Shown here: positions 1 to 9,127 of the stretch, one piece after another
Layout of the letters: every line of letters starts with the position of its first letter
Numbering within the stretch: the first letter of the stretch is position 1
From: SZAS-103 sp043747745
GTDB lineage: Bacteria > Pseudomonadota > Gammaproteobacteria > Xanthomonadales > Xanthomonadaceae
Length of the DNA: 64,000 nucleotides
NCBI GenBank assembly: GCA_043747745.1
Contig: JAYTOP010000025.1
Coordinates: 1-64,000 of the forward strand
Reading direction: 5' to 3'
The notes under the pieces: model-generated
Told to the model about the DNA's origin: nothing
Database searches by the model: none
Seen by the model: only the letters and a program-made list of their open reading frames with translations
Made by a program: the position numbers and the translations under genes

Positions 1-83
1 CAGCGTGGTCGCAATTACCCGCGACCACCAAGAATCAAACCGCATCTTCACCTCGCCTACAAATCTGCGTGCTGAGGGCTTAA
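1..83. other. Unassigned left edge
   Basis: No frame here continues the HsdM tail. The + strand frame beginning at position 2 is open to a TGA at 86-88 and may be the end of an unrelated gene (residues include VAITRDHQESNRIF). I do not recognise it. Its position suggests an insertion or rearrangement inside hsdM. Confidence 0.3.
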
Positions 84-335
84 GTTGAGAGCATTGGGGG
101 CAGGGGTGAGGGGCAAACCTCGCCCGAACTCAACCGCGCCAGGACAGAACAATCCTTCTGCATCCCCAAATCCGACATCGCCGCCACCGGCTACGACCTC
201 AGCCTCAACCGCTACAAGGAAGTCGTGCACGCGCAGATCGATCACGAACAGCCGCAGGCGATCCTGAAGCGCCTTGCAAAGATCGAGCACGAGATCGGCG
301 CGGGGATGAAAGAGTTGGAGGGCATGTTGAAGTGA
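84..335 (+). pseudogene. hsdM: 3' remnant of type I restriction-modification methyltransferase subunit HsdM
   Basis: The reading frame that ends with TGA at 333-335 encodes a typical HsdM C-terminus: RTEQSFCIPK, then GYDLSLNRYKEVVH, then a helical tail ending in ELEGMLK. Real similarity starts only near position 123. The same frame has a stop (TAA) at 81-83, and 84-122 reads like low-complexity intergenic DNA rather than methyltransferase. The catalytic domain is therefore not joined to this tail in the window, so the gene is interrupted or only its last ~65 codons survive. HsdM normally supplies the N6-adenine methyltransferase of the M2S core and is needed for both modification and restriction. 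The stop overlaps the hsdS start, as in an intact hsdMS operon. Confidence 0.7.
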
Positions 336-1531
336 CTCGATGCAATTCCGTGCCTATCCGTGCTGTCGCTGACAACGCAACAAGCTGGAATCCAGCGAGA
401 TCACACGCTGCGGAATCGTTCAACTACATCGACCTCAGTGCAATTGATCAAGCACACAAGGAGATTCGTGACGCGAATCTCATCTCTTGTGGCGACGCGC
501 CCAGCCGAGCGCGCCAGCTAATTTCAGTTGGAGATGTATTAGTTTCGACTGTGCGTCCGAACTTGAATGGTGTCGCCTTGGTGCCGGATCGTTTCGACGG
601 TGCAACGGCATCCACAGGGTTTTGCGTGATCAGGGCGCGCAGAGAAAAACTCGACAATCGATATCTATTCCAGTGGGTCAAGTCACCATCCTTCATCAAG
701 GACATGGTGAAGAAGGCGACGGGCGCAAGTTATCCAGCTGTCTCAGACAAGATCATTTTTGATTCTTTGCTGCCGCTGCCGCCGCTCGCCGAGCAGCGAC
801 GGATTGCGGACATCCTGGACAAGGCCGACGCGCTGCGCGCCCAGCGCCGCGCCGCCCTCGCCGAACTCGATACCCTCACCCAATCCACCTTCCTAGATCT
901 CTTCGGCGATCCGGCATCCAATCTAAAGGGCTGGCCAAAGGTTCACTTGTCTGCCGTATGCGAGTCGCATGAGGACATCAAATGTGGCCCCTTCGGCACC
1001 CAGTTGGCGAAAGGCGAGTACCAAGAAGCTGGAGTACCGCTCTGGGGGATTCGAAACGTCAATGCACTTTTTGCGCTGCCGACGCGAGAGTTCCTGGAAT
1101 CGGCTACTGCGAAGCGACTCGCTCAATATTCGATCGAGCCTGGTGACATCGTGATGACTCGTAAAGGGACAATCGGGAACTGCGCGGTCTATCCTGAGGA
1201 TATGCCAAGCGGAATCATGCATTCCGATCTGCTACGACTTCGGGTGTCGCGCAATAGAATTGCCCCCGACTTCCTTGCACACCAGTTACATCACAGCCGT
1301 GATGTAGCGCGACAGATAGAACTCATCAGCGGTGGCGCGATCATGCCGGGTATCAATGTAACCAAGCTAAAAAATCTCGAAGTGCTGCTGCCGCCGCTGA
1401 CGTTGCAACGCGATTTCGCCCGCCGCATCACCGCCATCGAATCCCTCAAGTCCCGCCACCGCGCCGCGCTGGCCGAACTCGACACCCTGTTCGCCTCGCT
1501 GCAACACCTCGCGTTCCGCGGCGAGCTTTGA
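332..1531 (+). CDS. hsdS: Type I restriction-modification specificity subunit HsdS
   Basis: This is the DNA-recognition subunit of a type I restriction enzyme (399 aa). A first target-recognition domain spans about residues 1-148. A central conserved region (LPPLAEQRRIADILDKADAL, about 149-168) leads into a helix carrying RRAALAELDTL at about 172-182. A second target-recognition domain runs to about 350, followed by a distal region that repeats RAALAELDTL and ends in the family-typical LQHLAFRGEL. The duplicated half-repeats are the circular symmetry expected of HsdS. The GTG start overlaps the hsdM stop (GTGA), indicating translational coupling. The partner hsdM is only a remnant here, so its function depends on a methyltransferase supplied from elsewhere. 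Confidence 0.9.
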   Translation: MTRCNSVPIRAVADNATSWNPARSHAAESFNYIDLSAIDQAHKEIRDANLISCGDAPSRARQLISVGDVLVSTVRPNLNGVALVPDRFDGATASTGFCVIRARREKLDNRYLFQWVKSPSFIKDMVKKATGASYPAVSDKIIFDSLLPLPPLAEQRRIADILDKADALRAQRRAALAELDTLTQSTFLDLFGDPASNLKGWPKVHLSAVCESHEDIKCGPFGTQLAKGEYQEAGVPLWGIRNVNALFALPTREFLESATAKRLAQYSIEPGDIVMTRKGTIGNCAVYPEDMPSGIMHSDLLRLRVSRNRIAPDFLAHQLHHSRDVARQIELISGGAIMPGINVTKLKNLEVLLPPLTLQRDFARRITAIESLKSRHRAALAELDTLFASLQHLAFRGEL

Positions 1532-1622
1532 TCCAGCGGTGGCGTGCGCAGCGGCAGCGTCGCTGGAAGGTTGCTTGTTCACATCGATAGCGGATGATCG
1601 ATGCGATACGACAACATGGAAT

Positions 1623-1662
1623 ACAAAACGTCGGCATTGCTTGACGCATGCCGACGTTTTGT
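1623..1662. promoter_or_regulatory. Perfect 15-bp inverted repeat upstream of abiEi (probable AbiEi operator)
   Basis: The arm ACAAAACGTCGGCAT at 1623-1637 is perfectly repeated in inverted orientation at 1648-1662, with a 10-nt spacer that contains TTGACG at 1641-1646. It ends 14 bp before the abiEi start. AbiEi antitoxins of known systems repress their own operon by binding inverted repeats near the promoter, so this is the likely operator. The hairpin with T-rich flanks could also terminate hsdS transcription. Confidence 0.6.
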
Positions 1663-1676
1663 AGCAGTCTGCGCCG

Positions 1677-2288
1677 ATGAAAGTTGTCGGCAGTCCTGTT
1701 CCCGCCAAGGTACGTGCGCTGCTGCGACGGCAAGCGACGGTGCGTTCGCGCGACCTGGAAGCGGCTGGCATCACCCGCAGCCAACTGGCACGGATGCTTG
1801 CCCGAGGGGCACTCGCGCGCATCTCGCGCGGGCTGTACACGCTGCCCGACCGTGAACCCGAGACGCACGAAGGACTGATCGTCGTCGCGCGCCGCGCCCC
1901 GAAAGCGGTGTTCTGCCTGCTGACCGCGCTGCGTTACCACGACCTCACCACACAGGCGCCGTTCGAGGTATGGCTGGCGGTCGGCCACAAGGACCGCGCA
2001 CCGACGATGGACTGGCCACCACTGCGGGTGATGCGTTTTTCCGATGTCGCGATGAAGGCTGGCGTCGAAAGGCATCGCGAGGGGAACACGTCGATCCATG
2101 TGACCAACGTCGCGCGAACCGTGGCCGACTGTTTCAAGTTCCGCAACAAAATCGGGCTGGATGTCGCGCTGGAAGCACTGCGCGATGCGTGGGAGAAGCG
2201 CAGGGTGACGATGGATGCGCTGTGGGAAAGCGCCAAGGTGCGCGGCGTGGCAGCGGTGATGCGGCCCTATCTGGAGTCGCTGGTATGA
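1677..2288 (+). CDS. abiEi: AbiEi-type antitoxin / transcriptional autorepressor
   Basis: This is the antitoxin and autorepressor of a type IV toxin-antitoxin (AbiE) phage-defence system (203 aa). An N-terminal winged-helix segment (residues ~10-65, with VRSRDLEAAGITRSQLARM and ISRGLYTLP) matches the AbiEi_4 DNA-binding domain. The C-terminal part contains the family-like HVTNVARTVADCFKFRNKIG stretch followed by a helical tail. Its stop overlaps the abiEii start by four bases (ATGA), and a long inverted repeat lies just upstream. The family neutralises the toxin without forming a stable complex. The pair sits between hsdS and hsdR, a common arrangement for passenger defence genes in type I loci. 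Confidence 0.88.
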   Translation: MKVVGSPVPAKVRALLRRQATVRSRDLEAAGITRSQLARMLARGALARISRGLYTLPDREPETHEGLIVVARRAPKAVFCLLTALRYHDLTTQAPFEVWLAVGHKDRAPTMDWPPLRVMRFSDVAMKAGVERHREGNTSIHVTNVARTVADCFKFRNKIGLDVALEALRDAWEKRRVTMDALWESAKVRGVAAVMRPYLESLV

Positions 2289-3169
2289 CCGAGGTGTCCG
2301 CGCAGGAACGCACGGCCGCATCCATCCGCCAGCGCTTGCTGGATCGGGCGAAGGCTCGTGACGAGAATTATCAACTGCTGCTGGACGTGTATGCGGTCGA
2401 GCGTCTGCTCTACCGCCTGTCGATTTCGATCTTCAGCAATCGGTTCGTGTTGAAGGGTGCGTTGTTGTTTGCGTTGTGGTTCGACGCGCCGCATCGGCCG
2501 ACCCGCGACGCGGATTTCCTCGGATTGGGCTCTCTAGGCGCCGAGCAGCTTGCAGTCATCGTTCGCGAGATTTGTGCGGTACAACTCGATGATGGTGTGT
2601 TGTACGACATCGCCAGCATCGACGTAGCCCCAATCCGTAAGGAAGCTCGCTACGATGGATTGCGTATCAGCCTGAAGGCACTGATCGGCAAGGCGCGGTG
2701 TTCCGTGCAATGGGATGTTGGTTTCGGCGATGCGGTGAACCCTGCGGCGGAGGAAGTCGAATACCCGACCTTGCTGCCCGGTTCGCCTGTGCCGCGCTTG
2801 CGCGTCTATCCGCGCGAAACAGTGTTTGCAGAGAAGCTCGAAGCGATTGCGAAACTCGGATTGGCCAACAGCCGGATGAAGGATTACTACGATCTGTTGG
2901 CGCTGGCCCGCGAAAATGCGATGGATGAGACATCGTTGGCGCAGGCGATTGCAGCGACGTTCGCGCGGCGCGATACACCGTTGCCCGCATCGCTTCCAGT
3001 CGGATTGACCGGCGCGTTCGCCCACGATCCGATGAAGCAGACGCAGTGGCAGGCGTTCCTGCGCAAGAATCGCCTGGCTGCGCCCGATCTGGGCGAGGTG
3101 ATTGCCGAACTCGCGGTGTTTTCGCAGACTCCGTTGACGCGGGCGCGCACCTTTGGGGAAAAGCGTTGA
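2285..3169 (+). CDS. abiEii: AbiEii-type nucleotidyltransferase toxin
   Basis: This is the toxin of the AbiE pair (294 aa), a DNA-polymerase-beta-fold nucleotidyltransferase of the AbiEii/AbiGii family. It shows the expected motifs: FVLKGALLFALW at about residues 53-64, then the RDADFLG acidic motif near 74-80. MKDYYDLLAL lies near 197-206. The ATG chosen at 2285 overlaps the abiEi stop; the frame is open further upstream, but that extension lies wholly inside abiEi. Its own stop overlaps the TTG start of hsdR, so abiEi, abiEii and hsdR are tightly coupled. Known members nucleotidylate cellular targets such as tRNA. The specific target here is unknown. Confidence 0.88.
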   Translation: MTEVSAQERTAASIRQRLLDRAKARDENYQLLLDVYAVERLLYRLSISIFSNRFVLKGALLFALWFDAPHRPTRDADFLGLGSLGAEQLAVIVREICAVQLDDGVLYDIASIDVAPIRKEARYDGLRISLKALIGKARCSVQWDVGFGDAVNPAAEEVEYPTLLPGSPVPRLRVYPRETVFAEKLEAIAKLGLANSRMKDYYDLLALARENAMDETSLAQAIAATFARRDTPLPASLPVGLTGAFAHDPMKQTQWQAFLRKNRLAAPDLGEVIAELAVFSQTPLTRARTFGEKR

Positions 3170-6100
3170 GCCAGTTCCAGTTCCTCGCCATCGAATGGGG
3201 CGACATCGCCAGTTCGGCGATGCGAGCCGAGGCGCAGGTCCATTCCGATCCGCGCGCGGCGTGTTTCTATTGCCGACGTGCGCTGGAACTTGGTATCAAC
3301 TGGCTGTACCGCAACGACGCGCGCTTGCGATTGCCGTACCAGGATCACCTGTCGGCGTTGATCCACGAGCCGACATTCACCGCCGTGGTCGGCCCGGTAG
3401 TGCTGCCCAAGCTCAAGCTGATCAAGGATCTCGGCAACCTCGCGGTGCACAGCAACAAACCGGTGACGCAGCGCGATGCGTTGGCGGCGGTGCGCGAGTT
3501 GTTCCACTTCGGGTATTGGCTGGCGCGCACCTACGGCTGCCGTGCGCGACCCGAGCCGGGGCTGCGCTTCGATGCGGACGCATTGCCCAAACCAGCGCCA
3601 GTTGCGCCGAGCCAGGCCGATGCGCTGCGCAAGCTCGGCGAGGAACTTGCAGCACGTGACGCGAAATTGTCGGAGGTGCTGTCGGATCGCGCGGCGGTCG
3701 ATGCAGAACTGGTGCGGCTTCGTACGGAAGTTGCGGCGGCGCAGCAACGCAACGCGACGCAGGTCGACAACCACGACTACGACGAGGCCGCTACGCGCGA
3801 TGTGTTCATCGACGTGCTACTGAAAGAGGCTGGCTGGGCGCTGGATCAGGAACGCGATCGCGAATATCCCGTCGTCGGCATGCCGAATGCAAAGGGCGAA
3901 GGATTCGTCGACTACGTGCTGTGGGGCAATGACGGCAAGCCGCTCGCGGTGGTCGAGGCCAAGCGCACCACGCGCGATGCGCGCGTCGGCCAGCAGCAGG
4001 CGAAGTTGTATGCTGATTGCCTGGAAGCGATGACCGGGCAGCGGCCGCTGATTTTCTACACCAACGGCTACGAGCATTGGCTGTGGGACGACACGCGCTA
4101 TCCGCCGCGCGCGGTGCAGGGTTTCTACAAGAAGGACGAACTGGAGCTGGCAATCGCGCGCCGTAGTTCGCGTCAACTCCTCGCCGATGGCCGCATCGAT
4201 GAGCGCATCGTCGAACGCCATTACCAGATGCGTGCGATCCGTCGCGTAGGTGAGTCCTTCGAGCGTGACAAACATCGCCGCGCATTGCTGGTGATGGCGA
4301 CAGGCGCCGGCAAGACGCGCACGGTGATCGCACTGTGCGATCTGCTGATGCGCTGCGGTTGGGCGAAGCGCGTGTTGTTCCTTGCCGATCGGGTCGCACT
4401 GGTCAACCAGGCGGTCGGCCAGTTCAAGACGCGCCTGCCATCGGTGGCACCGGTCAATCTGGTGACTGAAAAGGATGGCGAAGGCCGCGTGTACGTCTCG
4501 ACCTATCCGACGATGATGGGCTTGATCGACGAAGCCAGGGACGGCGCGCGCCGCTTCGGCGTCGGCCATTTCGACCTGGTGATCGTCGATGAGGCGCACC
4601 GTTCGGTGTACCAGAAGTACGGCGCGATCTTCGACTACTTCGACAGCCTGCTGGTCGGACTGACCGCGACGCCACGCGGCGAAGTCGATCGCGATACCTA
4701 CAAACTGTTTCATATCGAGAACGGCGTTCCGACCGATGTGTACGATATCGACGATGCGGTGCGTGAAGGTTATCTGGTACCGCCGAAAGCAGTGTCGGTG
4801 CCGCTGAAATTCCAGCGCGAAGGCATCCGCTACGACGACCTCAGCGACGAGGAAAAGGATGCGTGGGACGCGACCGACTGGAGCGAGGACGGCGACAAGC
4901 CCGACGAGGTCGGGGCGGAAGCCGTCAATCGCTGGCTGTTCAACGCCGATACGGTAGACAAGGTGCTCGCGCACCTGATGAAACATGGCCTGCATGTCGC
5001 CGATGGCGATCGTCTGGCAAAGACCATCGTGTTCGCCAAGAACCAGCTGCACGCGCAGTTCATCGCCGATCGTTTCGACCTCCATTATCCGCATCTGGCC
5101 GGACACTTCGCGCGCGTCATCACGTTCAAGACCGAATACGTGCAGAGCCTGATCGAGAAGTTCAGCGAACCGCAGTCGCCGCCGCACATCGCGCTGTCGG
5201 TGGACATGCTCGATACCGGCATCGATATTCCCGAGGTGGCGAATCTGGTGTTCTTCAAGCTGGTGCGCTCGAAGACCAAGTTCTGGCAGATGCTCGGACG
5301 CGGCACCCGCCTGCGACCTGGCCTGTTCGGGCCGGGGAAGGACAAGGAATGTTTCTATCTTTTCGACTTTTGCCAGAACCTCGAATTCTTCAGCCAGAAT
5401 CCAGCGGCAGCAGATGAGTCCATTGCGAAATCGCTAGGCGCGCGTTTGTTCGGTGCGCGCGCCGATGTGATCGTTGCGCTGGATGAGCGCCTCGCGACAT
5501 GCAGCTCGGATGGGCTTGCGGACAACGAATCCGGACTGCGCGATGCGCTGGCAGAACATCTGCGCCAGGAAGTCGCTGGAATGAGCCTGGACAATTTCCT
5601 CGTGCGCCCGAAACGCAAGTTCGTCGAACGTTACCGAGAGACTGATGCGTGGAACGTGCTGGGCCGTTCGGATGTGGACGAGCTTGGCGAGCACGTGGCT
5701 GGTTTGCCATCGAGTTTCGTGGACAACGACCAGGCGGCGAAGCGCTTCGATCTGCTGATGTTCAAGCTGCAACTGACGGTGATCGTCGGACGCAAGGCGG
5801 TGCTGCTGCTGCAACAACTGTGGCCGCTCAACGAGAAGGATCGAAAAGCCGAGCTCGAAAGTCTCGGCCTGTGGCGCTGGTTTCGCGGTTTCGTGCGCTT
5901 GCGCGATCAGGTCGTAGGTATCGGATCGGCACTCGCACAACTGGACAACGTCCCGCAGGTACGCGAACAACAACAGTTGATCGAGGACATCCAGTCCGAC
6001 AGCTACTGGTTTGGCGTCAGCGCACCGATACTGGATGTGGCGCGTCGCAAGTTGCGCGCGCTGATCCGGCTGATCGAAACGGGCGAGCGCAGGATCGTGT

Positions 6101-6639
6101 TCACTGATTTCGAGGACGACATTGGCGAGGGCACCGAGATCGGTTTGCCGGGCCTGATCGACAGCGTGAACTACGAGCGCTTCCGCGCGAAAGCGTTGAC
6201 GTTCCTGCGTGCGCACGACGACCACCTCACGATCCGCCGCCTGCGTCGCAATGAAGCGTTGACGCCGATGGATCTTGCAGAGCTCGAACGCATCATGATC
6301 GAAGCGGGCGTTGGCTCGGTCGAGCAGATCGAGCAAGCCAAGGCCGAGAATGCCGGGCTGGGATTGTTCGTACGCTCGTTGGTCGGCCTGGAGCGCGCCG
6401 CTGCCATGCATGCCTTTGATCGATTCCTTGCTGGCACGACGCTCAGCGCTGGCCAGATCCAGTTTGTCGGGCTGATTGTCGATCACTTGACCGAACGCGG
6501 CGCGATGGAAGCGGGCCTGTTGTACGAATCGCCTTATACCGACGCCCACCCGCTGGGAGTTGGCGGGTTGTTCACTACGGATCAAGTCGGCGACATACGT
6601 GCGGTGCTGGACAACGTGCGCATGCGAGCAGCTGCGTAG
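3166..6639 (+). CDS. hsdR: Type I restriction endonuclease subunit HsdR
   Basis: This is the motor and nuclease subunit of a type I restriction enzyme (1157 aa). An N-terminal DUF4145-like helical region (about residues 1-110) and a short coiled segment precede the PD-(D/E)xK nuclease region (FVDYVLWG..LAVVEAKRT, about 248-267). A superfamily 2 helicase core follows: Walker A ATGAGKTRT near 376-385, DEAH near 473-476, TATP near 505, and QMLGRGTRLR near 707-716. A C-terminal HsdR helical domain follows. The TTG start at 3166 overlaps the abiEii stop and gives MSQFQFL; the frame is open upstream only within abiEii. The gene is intact although hsdM is not, which should leave restriction inactive because HsdR needs the M2S core. 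Confidence 0.92.
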   Translation: MSQFQFLAIEWGDIASSAMRAEAQVHSDPRAACFYCRRALELGINWLYRNDARLRLPYQDHLSALIHEPTFTAVVGPVVLPKLKLIKDLGNLAVHSNKPVTQRDALAAVRELFHFGYWLARTYGCRARPEPGLRFDADALPKPAPVAPSQADALRKLGEELAARDAKLSEVLSDRAAVDAELVRLRTEVAAAQQRNATQVDNHDYDEAATRDVFIDVLLKEAGWALDQERDREYPVVGMPNAKGEGFVDYVLWGNDGKPLAVVEAKRTTRDARVGQQQAKLYADCLEAMTGQRPLIFYTNGYEHWLWDDTRYPPRAVQGFYKKDELELAIARRSSRQLLADGRIDERIVERHYQMRAIRRVGESFERDKHRRALLVMATGAGKTRTVIALCDLLMRCGWAKRVLFLADRVALVNQAVGQFKTRLPSVAPVNLVTEKDGEGRVYVSTYPTMMGLIDEARDGARRFGVGHFDLVIVDEAHRSVYQKYGAIFDYFDSLLVGLTATPRGEVDRDTYKLFHIENGVPTDVYDIDDAVREGYLVPPKAVSVPLKFQREGIRYDDLSDEEKDAWDATDWSEDGDKPDEVGAEAVNRWLFNADTVDKVLAHLMKHGLHVADGDRLAKTIVFAKNQLHAQFIADRFDLHYPHLAGHFARVITFKTEYVQSLIEKFSEPQSPPHIALSVDMLDTGIDIPEVANLVFFKLVRSKTKFWQMLGRGTRLRPGLFGPGKDKECFYLFDFCQNLEFFSQNPAAADESIAKSLGARLFGARADVIVALDERLATCSSDGLADNESGLRDALAEHLRQEVAGMSLDNFLVRPKRKFVERYRETDAWNVLGRSDVDELGEHVAGLPSSFVDNDQAAKRFDLLMFKLQLTVIVGRKAVLLLQQLWPLNEKDRKAELESLGLWRWFRGFVRLRDQVVGIGSALAQLDNVPQVREQQQLIEDIQSDSYWFGVSAPILDVARRKLRALIRLIETGERRIVFTDFEDDIGEGTEIGLPGLIDSVNYERFRAKALTFLRAHDDHLTIRRLRRNEALTPMDLAELERIMIEAGVGSVEQIEQAKAENAGLGLFVRSLVGLERAAAMHAFDRFLAGTTLSAGQIQFVGLIVDHLTERGAMEAGLLYESPYTDAHPLGVGGLFTTDQVGDIRAVLDNVRMRAAA

Positions 6640-6732
6640 CCTGGATGTTGCGCGTGATCGGCACCTGCTGATTGTGATGCGGCCCCGCTGGTCGGGAGCC
6701 GGCGACCCGTCCGCTGCCAACCTGCGTCACAC

Positions 6733-6746
6733 TTGACCAGCGTCAA
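6733..6746. promoter_or_regulatory. FNR/ANR box upstream of hemN
   Basis: TTGACCAGCGTCAA is a perfect match to TTGAY-N4-RTCAA. It lies 34 bp before the hemN ATG. hemN is a classical FNR/ANR target. Confidence 0.85.
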
Positions 6747-6780
6747 GGTCGTGGCGTTGCGCGGCACGTAAGCTGCGGTC

Positions 6781-8175
6781 ATGGAAGCCATACCTCCTTT
6801 CGATGCCGAGTTGCTGCGCCGCTACGACCGGCCCGGTCCGCGCTACACCTCGTATCCGACCGCGCCGCAATTCGGCGATGCGTACGGCGAAGCGGCGTTT
6901 CGCGATGCCGCACGGCGCAGCAATGCCGATCCGATCCCGCGTCGGCTGTCGTTGTACGCGCACATCCCGTTTTGTTTCAGTCCGTGCTTCTATTGCGGCT
7001 GCAACCGCATCATCACGCGCGATCATTCGCGCGCCGCCACGTATCTGTCGCGGCTGGTGCGCGAGATCGCGATGGTAGCGCCGTTGTTCGATCGCGACCG
7101 CGACGTGATCCAGTTGCACCTCGGCGGTGGCACGCCGAATTTCCTCAACTCCGGCCAGCTCGGAGAGTTGATCGAAAGCCTTGGCCAGCATTTCCATTTC
7201 AGCAATTCGCCGCTGCGCGATTTCTCGATCGAACTCGATCCGCGCTGCGTCGGCGCGCAGGATATCGAAGCGCTCGCCGGCATGGGCTTCAATCGCGCGA
7301 GCCTGGGCGTGCAGGATTTCGATCCGGCGGTGCAGGAAGCGGTCAATCGCGTGCAGTCGGTCGAGGAAACGCTCGCGGTCATCGATGCCTGCCGTAAACA
7401 TGGCTTCCGTTCGGTCAATATCGACCTGATCTACGGCCTGCCCGGACAGAATCGAGAAGGCTTCGCGCGCACGCTCGATATCGTCACCGGCGCGCGCCCG
7501 GATCGGCTCGCGATCTACAGCTACGCGCATCTGCCGCAGATGTTCCGCGCGCAGCGCCAGATCGACGAAGCGCTGTTGCCAAGTCCCGAGGACAAGCTTG
7601 GCCTGCTGCAACTGGCGATTGAAAAACTCTCGCAGGCCGGCTACCGGTATATCGGCATGGACCATTTCGCGCTGCCAGAAGACGATCTTTCACAGGCGCA
7701 GCAGCACGGCGGCCTGCATCGCAATTTCATGGGCTACACGACGCACGCGGACTCCGACCTGATCGGGCTCGGCGTCAGCGCGATCAGCCACGTCGGCGAC
7801 ACCTACAGCCAGAACCCGCGCGATCTGCCGACGTGGGAATCTGCGATCGACGCGGGCCGCCTGCCGATCTGGCGCGGCATGCAACTCGATGCCGATGACA
7901 TCGTGCGCGCCGATGCGATCCAGCAATTGATGTGCAGCGGTGCGATCGACATTGCGGCCATGGAAAATCGCCACGACATCGAGTTCGACACGTATTTTAG
8001 TGCCGCGCTCGACCACCTAGCCTCGCTTGCCGCCGACGGACTGGTCGAAATCACCAGTGCCGAGATCCGTGCGACCTCGCGCGGTCGCCTGCTGCTGCGT
8101 ATCATCGCCGCATGTTTCGATCGCTACCTCCAACAACCGTCGACCCAACCCGCACGCTTCTCGAAAGCGATCTGA
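6781..8175 (+). CDS. hemN: Oxygen-independent coproporphyrinogen III dehydrogenase
   Basis: This radical-SAM enzyme makes protoporphyrinogen IX from coproporphyrinogen III without oxygen, supplying heme under low oxygen. It is 464 aa, the usual HemN length. RYTSYPTA near residue 22 and the cluster motif CFSPCFYCGC (about 64-73, with the CxxxCxxC ligands of the 4Fe-4S cluster) are present. LHLGGGTPNFL and ASLGVQDF-type motifs follow, with a HemN C-terminal domain. It is preceded by a perfect FNR/ANR box and followed by the likely activator gene. The product supplies heme needed by cytochrome cbb3, encoded further along. Confidence 0.95.
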   Translation: MEAIPPFDAELLRRYDRPGPRYTSYPTAPQFGDAYGEAAFRDAARRSNADPIPRRLSLYAHIPFCFSPCFYCGCNRIITRDHSRAATYLSRLVREIAMVAPLFDRDRDVIQLHLGGGTPNFLNSGQLGELIESLGQHFHFSNSPLRDFSIELDPRCVGAQDIEALAGMGFNRASLGVQDFDPAVQEAVNRVQSVEETLAVIDACRKHGFRSVNIDLIYGLPGQNREGFARTLDIVTGARPDRLAIYSYAHLPQMFRAQRQIDEALLPSPEDKLGLLQLAIEKLSQAGYRYIGMDHFALPEDDLSQAQQHGGLHRNFMGYTTHADSDLIGLGVSAISHVGDTYSQNPRDLPTWESAIDAGRLPIWRGMQLDADDIVRADAIQQLMCSGAIDIAAMENRHDIEFDTYFSAALDHLASLAADGLVEITSAEIRATSRGRLLLRIIAACFDRYLQQPSTQPARFSKAI

Positions 8176-8308
8176 CCGCTGGCGCGATGCTTGCCAGCAA
8201 ATCTGCGGGAGGGACGTCTCGCCCCGGTCATGGCCAGAGGCTACTCCTGCGGATTGCGGCGTATGGTTCGACAGGACTGCCCCGGAAACTGTTCGCGGAG
8301 CTTGTGAC

Positions 8309-9052
8309 GTGAGCGGGCTTGCGCATCGCGCACCGCCGATCGCCGACGATGGCGATGCCCTGCGTTTCTGCAGCACCTGCGCATTTTCGTCCGCCTGCCT
8401 GTCGCATGGATACGACAAGACCGCGCTCGCAGACCTGCACGTGCTGGTCGATCACGTCGGTCCGTTCGCCGAGGGCGAGCATTTGTTCCGCGAAGGCGAT
8501 GCGTTCACTGCGATCGCCGCCGTGCGTGCGGGTACGGTCAAGACCTATATCGTCGACCACGCCGGTCACGAGCAGGTGCTGGGGTTTCACCTGCCGGGTG
8601 AACTGATCGGCTTGAGCGCAATCTCGAACGCGCGCTATCCGTGCAACGCGATCGCGCTGGATACGGTGATGCTGTGCCGCTTTTCATTCCCGCAACTTGC
8701 GCTGCTCGCCACGCGCATGCCCGGCCTGCAGGAACAGCTGTTCCGCCTGTTGTCGCAGGACATCGGCAAGGCCGCGTTGCTGGCCGGCGACTACAGCGCC
8801 GATGAACGCATGGCAGCTTTCCTGGTGTCGCTGTCGCGCCGCTACACCGCGCGCGGGTTCTCGCCGACGCGCTTCCATCTCACCATGGGCCGCACCGACA
8901 TGGCGAACTACTTGCGGCTCGCTACGGAAACCGTGAGCCGCGTGCTGCGCCGGTTCCAGGACGATGGGCTGGTGCACGTGGATCGGCGTGAGCTGGAGAT
9001 TCGCGATACGGAGCGATTGCAGGAACTCGCAAGATCGGTGTTGCGTGATTGA
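8309..9052 (+). CDS. anr: Oxygen-sensing Crp/Fnr-family regulator with Fe-S cysteines (ANR/FNR)
   Basis: This is a global regulator of anaerobic and micro-oxic genes (247 aa). The N-terminus has CSTCAFSSAC (C21, C24, C30), and a fourth cysteine, C112, lies in RYPCNAIALD. These correspond to the four 4Fe-4S ligands of FNR (C20, C23, C29, C122 in E. coli). A cyclic-nucleotide-binding-fold domain (about 40-150) and a Crp-type HTH with ATETVSRVLRRF follow; the E..SR residues are those that read TTGAT half-sites. I chose the GTG at 8309 because GGAG lies 8 nt upstream and it gives the correct N-terminal spacing to the cysteines. The many matching boxes in this window are probable targets. Confidence 0.92.
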   Translation: MSGLAHRAPPIADDGDALRFCSTCAFSSACLSHGYDKTALADLHVLVDHVGPFAEGEHLFREGDAFTAIAAVRAGTVKTYIVDHAGHEQVLGFHLPGELIGLSAISNARYPCNAIALDTVMLCRFSFPQLALLATRMPGLQEQLFRLLSQDIGKAALLAGDYSADERMAAFLVSLSRRYTARGFSPTRFHLTMGRTDMANYLRLATETVSRVLRRFQDDGLVHVDRRELEIRDTERLQELARSVLRD

Positions 9053-9058
9053 GGACGT

Positions 9059-9072
9059 TTGATATGCGTCAA
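9059..9072. promoter_or_regulatory. FNR/ANR box upstream of the CHAD gene
   Basis: TTGATATGCGTCAA fits TTGAY-N4-RTCAA perfectly. It lies immediately after the anr stop codon and 55 bp before the ATG of the CHAD gene. Confidence 0.8.
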
Positions 9073-9127
9073 TCGGCAGCGCGCTTGATACCAGTAATCT
9101 GCGTCCTTCAGTGATCGAGTCGTGCCC

